A DNA stretch of 64,000 nucleotides from Lophium mytilinum (GCA_010093605.1 MU004195.1:498708-562707), one strand, 5' to 3'; counted from the stretch's first letter, positions 46,718 through 57,123 are shown. Made by a program: numbers and translations. The notes: generated from the letters alone by a model not told the origin.

Positions 46718-47164
46718 ATGAAATCCGTCACCCTCCTCACCCTCGCCGCCTACGCCCTCGCAGCTCCCCTCCCCCCACCCGCCCAAATCCCCTTCAACGT
46801 CCCCCCAACAACCATCCAACTCGCGCTCTACGACCCCAAAAACACCTACCTCGGCTGCGCAACCTCCATCGGCCAGTGGACTACCGACTCCTCCCAATGC
46901 CGCACCTTCACCTCCACCTCCACATCCCACACCAGCGCCGGCGAGACTTGCGGCACGACGCTGCTCTCCGCCGAAGCTGGCGACGGCACCTTCTGGAATT
47001 GCGGCGACAACGGCGCGACCGCGTTTTGGGTCTCCAACGCGACCGACGCGGCGGAGGGGAGGAAGATCAGCGATCGGCCGGTGCATGTGTGGGATTTCTA
47101 TCGCGATAGGGATGATGCGCCGCATTGGACGCCCGGGCCGTGGTGTTGTGTGCATAATCCTTGA
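46718..47164 (+). CDS. Small secreted cysteine-containing protein (effector-like)
   Basis: A single exon of 148 residues from ATG 46718. A strong signal peptide (MKSVTLLTLAAYALAAPLP) is followed by about 130 residues with six Cys (LGCATS, SQCRTF, GETCGTT, FWNCGDN, PWCCVHNP), enough for three disulphides. The mature part is rich in Thr, Asp and Trp and ends in a conserved-looking WTPGPWCCVHNP. No known enzyme motif is present. The size, signal peptide and Cys content fit candidate effectors or small cell-wall proteins. The codon third positions are strongly C-rich, suggesting high expression. Confidence 0.8.
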   Translation: MKSVTLLTLAAYALAAPLPPPAQIPFNVPPTTIQLALYDPKNTYLGCATSIGQWTTDSSQCRTFTSTSTSHTSAGETCGTTLLSAEAGDGTFWNCGDNGATAFWVSNATDAAEGRKISDRPVHVWDFYRDRDDAPHWTPGPWCCVHNP

Positions 47165-48212
47165 GAGCACATACTAAAGGAAGAGACGATAAACGTTCGG
47201 GCATTGGATTGCGGGACCATGATGATGCGCGAGGGCAAGCTGAGGGCGCGAGGAGACCAATACGCTATTCGGATCCCGGTGTATTGCTTGGCTGTAAAGC
47301 TTAGGTGAAAGCTTCGCTTCGCTAAGCTGAAACGCGAGACTGAAGCATGAAGAGTTGGGAGGGTGGATCTGAAACGGGGACCTGGAACAGGGAAGCGTCG
47401 GCGTCACGTGACCTGCCTGCCCAACTCTTGAGGCTTCGAATCTCCCTTCAGCCGACGCTATAGCCTATTTAATGAGAGCGGCCCGAGTACAGACAAAGCG
47501 TATGGACGGTAGGCCGTCGAGTGGATTCAGCATCAGCGCCTGGCGCAAGTGGATGGTGTTGAGGGTGAAGGAGGGCACGAGGTCGGTGTTTTGGAAGATT
47601 GGGAGGTTATTTTGGACGGCTATGGTGCCGTTTACTATGAGGGTTAAGGGGCTGTAGTCTTGAATTAGGCGTATTAGACTTTAAGGAGACTAGATGTTAC
47701 TTACCAAGCATCTTCCAAGAGGTAGAGTTTTAAACGCCGACTATCTAAAGATTATATAGTTAAACTATAAGTAGTTTCTATCTCAGCTTTGTATAACTAT
47801 TACTACTGCTTTATTATAGAGAGGCGGCCTCTAGACCCTTATATATTTAAATAGCATTACAATTGCACCATCGACTGTACTTCGCGATTTCGGCCGTCTC
47901 CGCTCCGGCACTTGCTACAGCTTTCTCGAAAACGATAGATCGATCGGGAGTGTTTGCCGACGGATACTGACAGAGCGCATCGCTCCACGGCTGGAGCTAC
48001 TAGTCCGGCCTAATGGCAGGGCATTACGGCTAGTCCCCTTGCATCTATAGCTATACTGACTAAGCGCTCTAGCAACAAATATAACGTCTTTCTTACAGCA
48101 TCTATCTACGATATGCAACCTTTTGTATTGCAGCAACAAAGCAAAACATTCACCGCTTGGTGCACACATTAACCCCATTTCCTGCTCTCCTCTACAACCT
48201 CAAGCAGCAGAG
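47165..48212. other. Intergenic region with AT-rich relic island
   Basis: From about 47650 to 47870 the sequence becomes AT-rich with many TATA/CTAT words, similar in style to the 4.7-kb island and consistent with RIP-degraded repeat DNA of unidentified family. The flanks hold no supported gene. Confidence 0.4.
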
Positions 48213-49049
48213 ATGGCAATCAACAACTCGGGAAACCTAGCTTTGCTAATTGATGGCGACAACGTCTCGTCCAAGATCATCGTCGGCCTTATGGCTGAGA
48301 TCGCAAACTACGGCACGGCCAGCGTGCGACGCATCTACGGCGACTGGACCAAACCCGACCTCAAGGGCTGGAAAACCCGCCTGCTAGACCACTCGATACT
48401 GCCGATGCAGCAATTCGCATACACCACCGGCAAGAACTCCACCGACGGTGCCATGATCATCGACGCCATGGACCTGATGTACACCGGCCGCTTCTCCAGC
48501 TTCTGTATCGTCTCGAGCGACAGCGACTTCACGCGCCTTGCGGCCCGCATCCGCGAGCAAGGCATCACGGTCTACGGCTTTGGAGAGCGAAAGACCAACT
48601 CTGCGTTTATTGCGGCCTGCGACAAATTCGTGTACTTCGACGTGCTCAAAGTGCCGGTGTACGAGTCTGAGGAGCCGCTTGCTGCACTTCAAAAACTCAC
48701 ACTCAGGGCGACTACTACACCTGAACCAACTGCACGACCGTGGGCACTTGCGCGTGTGGAACCGTCGAAAAGGCAGATCGATCAGGCGGCGCTCGACGGA
48801 TTGGCAAATGCGGTGAGGAATACCGTTGGCTACGACGAAAATTACGCCAACCTAGCCGAAGTTGGCACATATCTAAGCAAGATCTCGCCCGACCTGAACG
48901 CGCGCAACTACGGCTATGAGCGCCTTCGGGAATTTGTGCAAGCGTCCGGAATTGTGAACCTGAAGTGGAAGGACATGGGAGACAGTGCTCCGATTGCCCT
49001 AGTACGTCTCAAAGAAAATCTGGAGAATACTAACTCCCGGACTTCCTAA
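48213..49049 (+). CDS. NYN (PIN-like RNase) domain protein with OST-HTH/LOTUS domain
   Basis: A single exon of 278 residues from ATG 48213. The NYN domain is textbook: LALLIDGDNVSSKIIVGLM (paired Asp), SVRRIYGDWTKPDLKGW, NSTDGAMIIDAMDLMYTGRF, FCIVSSDSDFTRLAARIREQ, then VYGFGERKTN. The acidic residues in DGDN, TDGAMIIDAMD and SSDSD form the metal-binding RNase-type site. The C-terminal 75 residues (AVRNTVGYDENYANLAEVGT, NYGYERLREFVQASG) are an OST-HTH/LOTUS RNA-binding domain. The domain pairing, lack of introns and motif wording are those of bacterial NYN/OST-HTH proteins, so acquisition from bacteria is likely. It probably cleaves or binds RNA. Confidence 0.9.
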   Translation: MAINNSGNLALLIDGDNVSSKIIVGLMAEIANYGTASVRRIYGDWTKPDLKGWKTRLLDHSILPMQQFAYTTGKNSTDGAMIIDAMDLMYTGRFSSFCIVSSDSDFTRLAARIREQGITVYGFGERKTNSAFIAACDKFVYFDVLKVPVYESEEPLAALQKLTLRATTTPEPTARPWALARVEPSKRQIDQAALDGLANAVRNTVGYDENYANLAEVGTYLSKISPDLNARNYGYERLREFVQASGIVNLKWKDMGDSAPIALVRLKENLENTNSRTS

Positions 49050-49836
49050 CGGCAAATTGCCGCGGCTCCAGTCTTCTTATCTTTGTTTATTGTGGCCCAG
49101 CATTTTTTTTGACGGTCTCTTCCTTATGCTCTTGGATTTCAAGCACGTTTCTTATATAAGCTTGGCTCATAAACATTCGTCTCAGGTGAATCATTGCGGA
49201 TCGATACGAACAAATGCAGATTCAATGGGCCTCGTCCACATCGGAACGTTGACAGGTAAATCGCAAAAGCTTCATATCAAGGGACTGGTGAGGGGCTTTT
49301 ATGAACTCAAATTTCAAAGAGATGTTCACGAATCTTAACTTTTTCCTATCTTTAGCTCATCTGTTTTGAATTCAAAGTCCACGTGGATATTCTTTTCAGT
49401 TTAGCTAAGGATACAAGGAAGAAGGACGATGAGTCTAGTAAGGGTCTCTTGATAACGCTCCCGGTAGCATGCTCCCTATGATTTCTAGCAACGCTGAGCG
49501 GAAACCCAGCGACGATTTTCGGGTAGCTCTAGGGCATAAAGATGGAGAGGGCCGCGGAATGCATGAAGCTGAGTAGTATGACTCGCTGAGAAACGGTCGT
49601 CCTACACAGTAACACTTGACTCCAAAATAAAATTATGTTCCACGCTCCATACTTCCATATTCATCATGCAAAGCTTCACAGAAACTCGATGTACGAGCAA
49701 GAAAACTCCGTTCATCATGCTAGTAGAAATTTGGTACAGTGATTACAGAGTGACATCAAGTCTGTGCTAATTGTCGACCTTGACTGATAGTGAGAGCTAA
49801 CACAAAAGAACGACGGTCATATCGAGAGGAATTTTT
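49050..49836. other. Intergenic region
   Basis: About 0.8 kb between convergent genes. No gene or repeat was recognised. Confidence 0.4.
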
Positions 49837-50429
49837 CTAGGAGTCGTGTTGCCTAGGTACTGCATCAGAACCACCTTCGGTGTCGGTCAAGGCAATGATT
49901 AGCAACTGCTTGCTCAAACGTATATTCCGGTGGCGGAAGATGCAATAGAAGACGTAGTATGGGCTCGTGCCAGGTACAGCATGAAGTAAATTGAATGCTA
50001 AAATCAAGCTCGGGGAGACCAAAGCCAAGGCTTTGAGGCCCAGAAAGGCTATTAACGAGGAGATGAGAGAAACCAGAACGCAAAAAGCACCAAGAGGATA
50101 ACGGGCAGCGTGAGTAGACTTGCGAGCCGAAGCCTAATGAAGAGCGCCTATCTCGTCTGGAATGATCTTGCCTTACGTCTCCTCCCAGGTAGAATCGGCA
50201 AGGCTGAGAGAGCAGACGGCGCTTCAAAGATATCGAGTTCGACATGCTTGCATGCACGCGTTGTCCAATCAGCCCATGCATGACCTTGGCGTGTCTCGCG
50301 AACCTCAGCTGAACTGAGATAGGTCATGAAATCGAGCCCGTCGTATGAGTAAGAGACTCCTCCTACGGGACGGTAGTATGGGATCTTGATTCGTTCGTGC
50401 GCGTTGTTGGGGAGATCGAGGTGTTCCAT
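49837..50429 (-). CDS. Small putative membrane protein next to HET relic
   Basis: Exon 1 starts at ATG 50429 and reads IPYYRPVGGVSYSYDGLDFM, ending near a GTAAGG donor at 50176. A downstream part (50133-49837) has two hydrophobic segments (YPLGAFCVLVSLISSLIAFL and LALVSPSLILAFNLL). The obvious donor and the TTAG acceptor at 50134 are out of phase, so either another splice form or a frameshift exists. The start lies inside the 5' region of the opposite HET pseudogene. Family unknown. Confidence 0.4.
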
Positions 50430-50559
50430 TTTTGCATAAGGAATTTGTTTCGTTTTGGGAGAGTCGTGGAAAGGTAAGAGGCTGCGCTGGCCCCAACGCT
50501 GCGGCTGGGATCTTTCAGCCTGGTCAGCTATCAGCGACAGACCGTTCGGCTTCTCCTTC

Positions 50560-52807
50560 TCCTCAAGGCTAGCCACCTCCAACCCTACCCAGTCGCTCGA
50601 AAACCTTGGCCCGTTTTTGCAAACCTGGCTGTCCTTTGGTCTCTTCTCGCGCGTGACAGGACTGAATATAACGACTGCAGACTATCTGAGGCAGGATGAA
50701 CAAGGAGATGTGTACGTGACTACTAAAGCATTGCAGGAGTATGGAGATCGCTGGGTAGATTATCTGAACGAAGAGAAAAGCGAGGAGTAGAAGAGGGATG
50801 TTTCGAAAAGGTTGAATTCTCTACGGGACGTTCACCTTATTTTGAACCAAATCGAGAACGTGATCCGGCGGACGTCGGAGGACCCGGTGGTGTGAATGCC
50901 CCAGGGTGTGCTCTTTGAGTTTGGAACCGGCAGCTGGGTCATGTCGGCACCGGAGGAGCGGATGCATAGTAAGACTGTGGCTGCGGTGTTGGCAGACATC
51001 GACTTCTCGTGCCGAATTCTCGCTGCCGCACTGGACGGTAGAAGTGGGAATGGCGCTGGGGCATACGCAAGTCTATTGCTGTTGCTGTATCGACGCATGC
51101 TCGAGGACGAGTGGTGTCCATTCTACGTCGAGCGGATGAGGTTCACCCTGTCTATTGAGAACCAGGTCCGCGCTTTCGCGCTGGGAAGCGTACGCTGTGC
51201 ACTGGACCACTCGGAATGCAATCAGAGTAGATGCGTGCAAGATCGAGCAAATGGCGGCTACAATCCTGTTCATTGCGTAGCAGGCTGCGAGTGTGGTCTG
51301 ATTCGGCCTCCGATGGAGAATATGATTCAAGTATTGAAGAATGGAGATATCCCGGTTCTGGCGTTGAGCGATGAGGAAGATGATGCTTCTAAGATGAGAG
51401 TATATGCCGCAAAAGACTGTTCGTACGTTGCCATATCCCATGTGTGGGCAGATGGCTTGGGAAATCCAGAAGAGAATGCGATATTACGGTGTCAGGCTAG
51501 ACGGTTACATCGGCACCGGCTTTCGTACATGGAAGGAGGAGAAGACCTAGAACACACACGTCGCATTTGACCGAGATCCTGCCGTTCTGGCTGGATACAC
51601 TTTGCATTCCTGTAGCACCGGAGCATAAGGATCTGCGTAATGCGTCCATAGTGCAAATGCACCAGATTTACCGAGACGCAAAGGTGACTCTAATCTTGGA
51701 TCAAGACCTGGAGCAGATTGCCCACTGGGAGACCGCTCCAAACGTTCTGGTGCGGATGGCCTTTTCTGCATGGTAAATTTATATAGTCTTGGAAAGATCC
51801 AGGGAGCTAATTAAACGTCAAATAGGAATTCACGGCTCTGGACTTACCAAGAGGGCGCCGCAGCTAAAGAGTTGCACGTTGCGGTAGATGGCGAATCTAT
51901 TAATGTCGACATGCTCCTTGACCAATACGAGAACTACGAGCACTTGCAACACGAGTTCAAAGATCTCTTAGCGATATTTGAATTCCGGAATGCCGCAAAC
52001 CGCATACTAGCACAGTCGAGCGACTATAGTGACTGGCAAGCTCAATGCATGCTGGTCGCAATCCGTCAAAGGCTGACTAGTCGAGAGGACGACGAAGCAA
52101 TCTGTATTGGTTCATTCTTGGGATTCAACGTATCTGTGGTTCTCGAGGCTGAGCCAGGAGATAGAATGAAAGCTCTTCTACCACTTTTTCCAACGGTTCC
52201 ACCTAATATAATGTTTGGGATTGGCAAGCGCATAGCCGAACAAGGTTTTCGTTGGGCCCCGAAGACCCTTCTCTATCCCAAAGGCGTTGCTTCAAACACG
52301 TTAGACAGAGAAATGCAACCAAAATATGCAACCATAAAGATGCATAAGAGTCTCTACACGGACGCCGGTGCTCTGGAAAGAAAATTGGAGGCAATACAAC
52401 GACCAGACTCTTATCTTCACCCGGAGGGTCTTGGATTGGTAACTTTCTTCCCGAGTATACAGCTTATGGGGGGCGAGGAGCTTATCCAGCACTTCATCCT
52501 CCGTATCGAACCTACGATGGACCGCTTCTCTGTGAGCTTTGAATATGGTATAGATGCGCCATCCCCGAGCATTAGTTTCGATCGACTATCTATCCTACAT
52601 ACAGGGGAAGTAGTGGACATGAACTCGTTGGTCGGATTGCGTGGGAATTTGCTCGAACAGACTGGAGAGCAGATTGAAGATCGCACTGCGGCTCGATATA
52701 TAGGTTGGGTCTTCAGCACACCACTTGCTGGCAATGAAGTCAGGGACCACGGGACACCGGTAGTAACAGGGATACCACTGGAAGCAAAATGGTGGCTGGT
52801 AGATTGA
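50560..52807 (+). pseudogene. HET-domain gene with in-frame stops and a frameshift
   Basis: Homology to HET proteins begins around SLENLGPFLQTWLSFGLFSR without an ATG and runs through the HET core (YVAISHVWADGLGNPEEN, LPFWLDTLCIPVAPEHKDL, MHQIYRDAKVTLILDQDLEQ, NSRLWTYQEGAAAKEL) to TGA at 52805. One intron (51773-51825, CTAAT branch) is intact. Lesions are TAG at 50788, TGA at 50893 and a frame change near 51545-51570 between WADG and FWLD. Both stops fit C:G to T:A changes. The C-terminal 310 codons are fully open, so decay is recent. It would have been an incompatibility protein. Confidence 0.75.
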
Positions 52808-52881
52808 GGTAGCTTCACGACTCAATCCCCCGTGCTGCCTCATTTCCTATCGTTGTAGAGTGTACGAGTAGGACATCGTGC

Positions 52882-53613
52882 TCACACCCCACTAATGAAG
52901 TCCAACAATCCAAAAAGTAACTTGTTATCAACACTACACCCCTCATTTTGATTCTGTGCCTGTCGAAAGCCTTCGTAAAGCCAGCTCCGAATCGTGTGTG
53001 CATCTAACCCTCGAAAGTTTTGCTGGGAAATAAGGACGTAGGCTTGCGTACACGGCGTGGTGGATTCGTGACCCTTTGCAGGGAAAGAAATACAAGAAGA
53101 TGAGTTGGAGGACATGAGGGCGAGCAGTTCGGGGTCTTCAGTGTATGGAATGTCCAGAGATAGGGTTGGAGCAGAAGTTGATGAAGGCGGGGGGAAGGCG
53201 CATTGTGGGTTTTGGAGTTGACATTGCTGGAGACATGCTTCTGGTAATACTGGTAGTTGTTGATGGCAGACCACGTCTGGTATCTCGAATGCAGGCGCCT
53301 CTGAGGCTAGGTCCTTAGACGTGTTGATATTGTGCCTCGAAGGTATGTATCCAGACTCAACCCTCACCACCACACCGCTTCTCCATCTTTCGAGCTCTAC
53401 CCTTGAAAACTCAAGCTCCTTTTTAATCTCCTCCATCGCCTTGTTTGCATCTTCCAAGCTCTGTTCCAACGACGCGATGTAGTCTCGCCGCCTCTCACGA
53501 TGTCTTCGCTGATTATTCCGGACGCGTGTGAGGGTATGGGCGGGGGATACGGTATTCCGTTTCTTGACGGGATGGCTAGCAGGCTTATCCAGTGTATTGA
53601 TTGTTGGAGGCAT
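52882..53613 (-). CDS. bZIP transcription factor
   Basis: A single exon of 243 residues from ATG 53613. The basic region RVRNNQRRHRERRRDYIASL at about residues 30-49 has the N-x7-R pattern, and a leucine-zipper coiled coil follows (LEQSLEDANKAMEEIKKELE). The middle is Ser/Pro-rich. The C-terminal block RSWLYEGFRQAQNQNEGCSV has one Cys. The family is common in fungi (AP-1/HapX-like short bZIPs of unknown targets). It is divergent from the arsenite methyltransferase, with 458 bp between start codons containing three copies of one motif, so it is a candidate regulator of that gene. Confidence 0.85.
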   Translation of the reverse strand: MPPTINTLDKPASHPVKKRNTVSPAHTLTRVRNNQRRHRERRRDYIASLEQSLEDANKAMEEIKKELEFSRVELERWRSGVVVRVESGYIPSRHNINTSKDLASEAPAFEIPDVVCHQQLPVLPEACLQQCQLQNPQCAFPPPSSTSAPTLSLDIPYTEDPELLALMSSNSSSCISFPAKGHESTTPCTQAYVLISQQNFRGLDAHTIRSWLYEGFRQAQNQNEGCSVDNKLLFGLLDFISGV

Positions 53614-53717
53614 TCTTGCTGCGGTCGTTTGTTGACGATTGATAGGTACCTGGACAGGTTAAAGTGGACGTGAAGGGTGACGGAACGTTGGCGATCTCGA
53701 AATCAGAACGCCAAGAC

Positions 53718-53874
53718 CGGTGACATATCGACGGCACCCTAGCTCCAATTTATATTGTTGTAACCGAAGGTCACACGGCATAGTTCAGATCGTGAAACTT
53801 GTGTTATCGGTGACATATCGACTATATATGAGCTTTAAGCTTCAATGCTGTTAAGCATGCAGCGGTGACATATC
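53718..53874. promoter_or_regulatory. Triple CGGTGACATATC motif in divergent promoter
   Basis: CGGTGACATATCGAC occurs at 53718-53732 and again, identical, at 53808-53822. CGGTGACATATC occurs at 53863-53874. All three are in one orientation, 90 and 55 bp apart, between a bZIP gene and an arsenite methyltransferase gene. TGAC is a typical bZIP half-site. Binding is inferred, not shown. Confidence 0.65.
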
Positions 53875-54071
53875 ACTATTTCAAATGCAGATATATATCT
53901 GGTCTGAGTGCTTCTCCTTCAACTCCCAATTCCAATAACTCAACTCAAGCCTTAGGTTCTTCAGGCTTAATATTTCATCTCTCTCAATCCCAACTTCACT
54001 TCCCCTATCAAGCTCTCTAAACTGCACTCCCCAGACTCCAGTCCCAGGCTCCATTCCCAAACTCCGTCCCT

Positions 54072-55194
54072 ATGGATCCCCAAACCATCCACACCGCCGT
54101 GCAATCCCGCTACGGCACCGCCGCCCTCTCCCCCACCTCCCCGCACAGCACCTCCATCGCCACCGCCTTCGGATACAGCCCCGCCGAACTCTCCTCCATC
54201 CCCAGCGACTCTAACCTGGGCCTCTCGTGCGGCAACCCCCTCGCACTCGCCGCCCTCTCCCCCGGCGAAACCGTCATCGACCTAGGCAGCGGCGCCGGCT
54301 TCGACGTCTTCCTCGCCGCCAAACGCGTCGGTCCCACCGGTCGGGCAATCGGGGTGGATATGAACGACGCCATGCTCGCCCGCGCCAACAAGAACCGCGA
54401 GAAGTTGGGTCCAGAGGGCGAGAATATCATCTTCATCAACTCCAACATCACAGCGACACCCTTAGAAACTGAGATCGCCGACTGCATCATCAGCAACTGC
54501 GTCATTAACCTCGTCCCCACCTCTCTGAAGCCCCTCGTCTTCTCTGAGATCTACAGGTTGCTTAAACCCGGTGGGCGGGTGGCGGTGTCGGATATCCTGG
54601 CTCGCAAGCCGTTGCCGCAGGAGCTGAAGGAGAGTATGGCGCTGCATGTGGGGTGTGTTGCCGGGGCGGAGGAGGTGGGAGCGTACGAGGGATGGTTGAT
54701 GGAGGCGGGGTTTGCTGGTATGTGTTGGCGAGATGAGGTAGAATGATTTGCTGATGAAAATGTAGATGTGCTGATTGTGGACGCGGGGAATGATCTGAAT
54801 GTGTATAAATCTGGCGTGGAAGGGGGTGAGAATGGATGGTATGGCAGTGGGACGGGAGCGCAGACGGAAGGGAGATCTGGGGACTGCTGCGGGAACGGGA
54901 GTGGAGAGGAGAAAGGGAAAGATTGCTGTGATAGGGCTGATTACTGTCATAAGAAAGATTGCTGTAATATAGCTTGTTGCGGCGGTGGGAAGAAGAAGGA
55001 TACGTGCTGCGGAGACCGAAACGATGACGGGATCTTGAAGGAAATGACTGCGGAGCACAAGGAACTCGACTTCAATGAATGGGCTGGTAAGTTATCCAAT
55101 TCTCGTACATACTCTGAAGCTGTACATTTCGCTAACGGAGGTGTTTTCAGGGTCGTTCAAGATCTATGCTGTGAAGCCGCAGGTCGAGCACTAA
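54072..55194 (+). CDS. Arsenite S-adenosylmethionine methyltransferase (ArsM/AS3MT type)
   Basis: Three exons (54072-54717, 54766-55086, 55151-55194; introns 48 and 64 bp) give 336 residues. The SAM-binding motif is VIDLGSGAGFDVFLAAKRVG, then GVDMNDAML. The three Cys used by ArsM enzymes to hold As(III) are in place: LGLSCGNP, ISNCVINLVP and LHVGCVAGAEEV. The ending FKIYAVKP is also that of the family. An unusual insert at about residues 245-300 carries eleven Cys, mostly CC pairs (SGDCCGN, KDCCDRADYC, KDCCNIACCG, DTCCGD), resembling a metallothionein. It would methylate arsenite to volatile or less toxic species in the cytosol. The neighbouring bZIP gene may control it. Confidence 0.9.
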
Positions 55195-55396
55195 GAGTAT
55201 CGTCAGCACACATCGAAGAGATCTAAACTTACAGGCAACCAATCACTGTTCTTGACGTGGGGGATTTCAATTAATGAACTAAGTCCAGCATGAATCAGTG
55301 TAGTGAAAACTTAGACCTGGGAACCTTGATTCGCCTCATGAACCAGGCCAGAAGCTCTATGTTCGCTATGCTACAGGACTGCCATCTCATCCCCAA

Positions 55397-56419
55397 CTAG
55401 TTTGTCGGTAATCTGCCCACAACCTCGGCCATCTCTTCATCCGTGTAGATCCTGAAGCCCTTCGCCTTGGTGACACTCGCCAGCTGCACATTCTTCGAGT
55501 CCAGCTTCTCCTCCATGACCTGCTTCAGTGTCTTAAGCACCAGCACCTCGGCCTCCTCGAGCGAGAGAGACTTGTGAAACTCGTTCTGGAGCTCGGCTTG
55601 AGCACCCTCGGAGCCAGATCCTATGGCCTTGGCATCGTAGCGGTAGAATGTGCCGGAGGGTTCCGCGTGATATCTGTGTTCCAGTCAGCTAGTTTCTCTG
55701 TGTTTCCTTGCCCACAAATTATAGCGCCATAACCTACAGCGATGGTCCATCCTCATCGTATCCCGCGATAAGCAAAGCCACACCAAACGGCCGGCTCATG
55801 ATGCTCTCCTCGCCCTCCGCACCCTCGCCAAATCGCAGCGCCAGATCGCATATCGCCTGTGTGCAGCTCTCAACCCGCAGCGGTTCGTTGTAGTGGAAGG
55901 CGTGGTTCTGTGACTCGACGCGGGCGTGCTCGACCATGGAGCGGGCGTCGGCCTGCAACCCAGACATGGCGCATCCAATGTGGCTGTCGATCTCAACAAT
56001 CTTTTCGACAGAGGAGGTTTCGAGGAGAGTGGAGGTCACGCGCTTTTCGACGCCGAGGATCACGCCCTCGCCGGTTGCGACCTGGAGGTTTGTGAGCTTG
56101 TGTGGGGAGATTGAGTGTCTGTTGGTATTGGGATTTGAGGGCGAGCTTACGCCTATTGCCGTAGAGCCAAGCTTAATGGCTTCGAGGGAGTATTCGACTT
56201 GGAAGAGGCGGCCTTCTGGCGAGAAGGTGCTGAGAAATTGTGAGCGGAGCTGGAGGAGAGGGTTTGAGGGTTCACCAACTTGATGCCACGATCTAAGTTT
56301 TATGTGATTAGCTAGGTTTCTATGCGCATGTAGGATACTCTACTTACCATATTCGCTGCGAGCTATGAACTACCAAATGTCAGCGCACATAGACAGATAT
56401 TTGGAGGTTGAAGTACCAT
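55397..56419 (-). CDS. PUP2: 20S proteasome subunit alpha-5
   Basis: Six coding exons give 245 residues: 56419-56417 (the ATG alone), 56369-56348 (22 nt), 56292-56280 (13 nt), 56229-56151, 56081-55738 and 55673-55397. All joins are in phase and rebuild the alpha-subunit start [20 protein letters not shown] then [16 protein letters not shown]. Alpha-5-specific stretches are [40 protein letters not shown] and [20 protein letters not shown]. The subunit sits in the outer ring of the core particle, in cytosol and nucleus. The length equals yeast and human homologues. The chain of tiny 5' exons is the only odd feature; conservation of the resulting protein confirms them. Confidence 0.95.
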
Positions 56420-56830
56420 GATGCCTGTCTATTCTCGAAATACAGGGCTGTTTGAGGAAGCCGAGGATTTAGTGGGGGAGGATGGAGGAGAGGCGACAGG
56501 TCACAGAGATGAGGCGGTCGGAAAGGTGGTTTCTTGGGGAAAGCAGGCAGGATGGTGAACGGTGTTGTCGTCGAGCTTGAGCTCCTTCAAGGCAACATGA
56601 GCCGCGTCGTGAAGCTAAGGCCATGCCAAGAATTGATGCACGTGATTAATTGCGACAGCCCAGAAGTTGTTTTCATTCTATATCTTCGGGAAAGAGACTG
56701 ATGTGAGATTGAGTTTATTAGTAGATCACGATGAACCAATTCTTATTGCGGAAGGATAGAGGGTGTCCAACCTATCTCCGCTACCCAAGTACGTACCAAA
56801 GTCTCCTCCGCCAAAACACCGACTCTCTTC
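56420..56830. other. Intergenic region upstream of proteasome gene
   Basis: About 400 bp with the proteasome promoter. GGCAACATGAGCCGCGT at about 56590 resembles GGCAGCATGAGCCGCGT at about 60661, a short shared word also upstream of the F-box gene. Confidence 0.4.
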
Positions 56831-56889
56831 TCTCAACCACCATCCCACCTGGATTTCGACGCGCGCAACTACCAACATTCCACCAATCT

Positions 56890-57123
56890 CACTACTTAAT
56901 GAGCGTGAAGGCTGTTTCAGAAGCTTTTTACTGTCTCCAGCGGATCTGTGCTCCGATTCGTAGAATAGAATACCTGAACAAGATCGCAGGCTCACATTTC
57001 TCCTGCAAGTCTCTGCAAGCTGAGGCCACCAAGCTTCTCGATCACCACATCAAGTTCCATACCTACTTTAACATAGCAAGGCGTTCACGTGGGCAATGGT
57101 ATCGAGGTGCATTTAGGTTTTAG
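56890..57123 (+). pseudogene. F-box protein fragment related to the 61-kb gene
   Basis: The peptide SCKSLQAEATKLLDHHIKFH matches CKSLHAEATKLLYSDLDLLL of the intact F-box gene at 60972-62366, and the DNA is also similar (shared GCCACCAAGCTTCTC). Only this N-terminal piece remains, ending at TAG 57121. It is probably a truncated duplicate. Confidence 0.5.

Noticed and set aside
46528-47109. Arg/Pro-rich frame over the secreted-protein gene
   Set aside because: It is an alternate frame of C-rich codons; the overlapping frame with signal peptide and Cys pattern is the gene.
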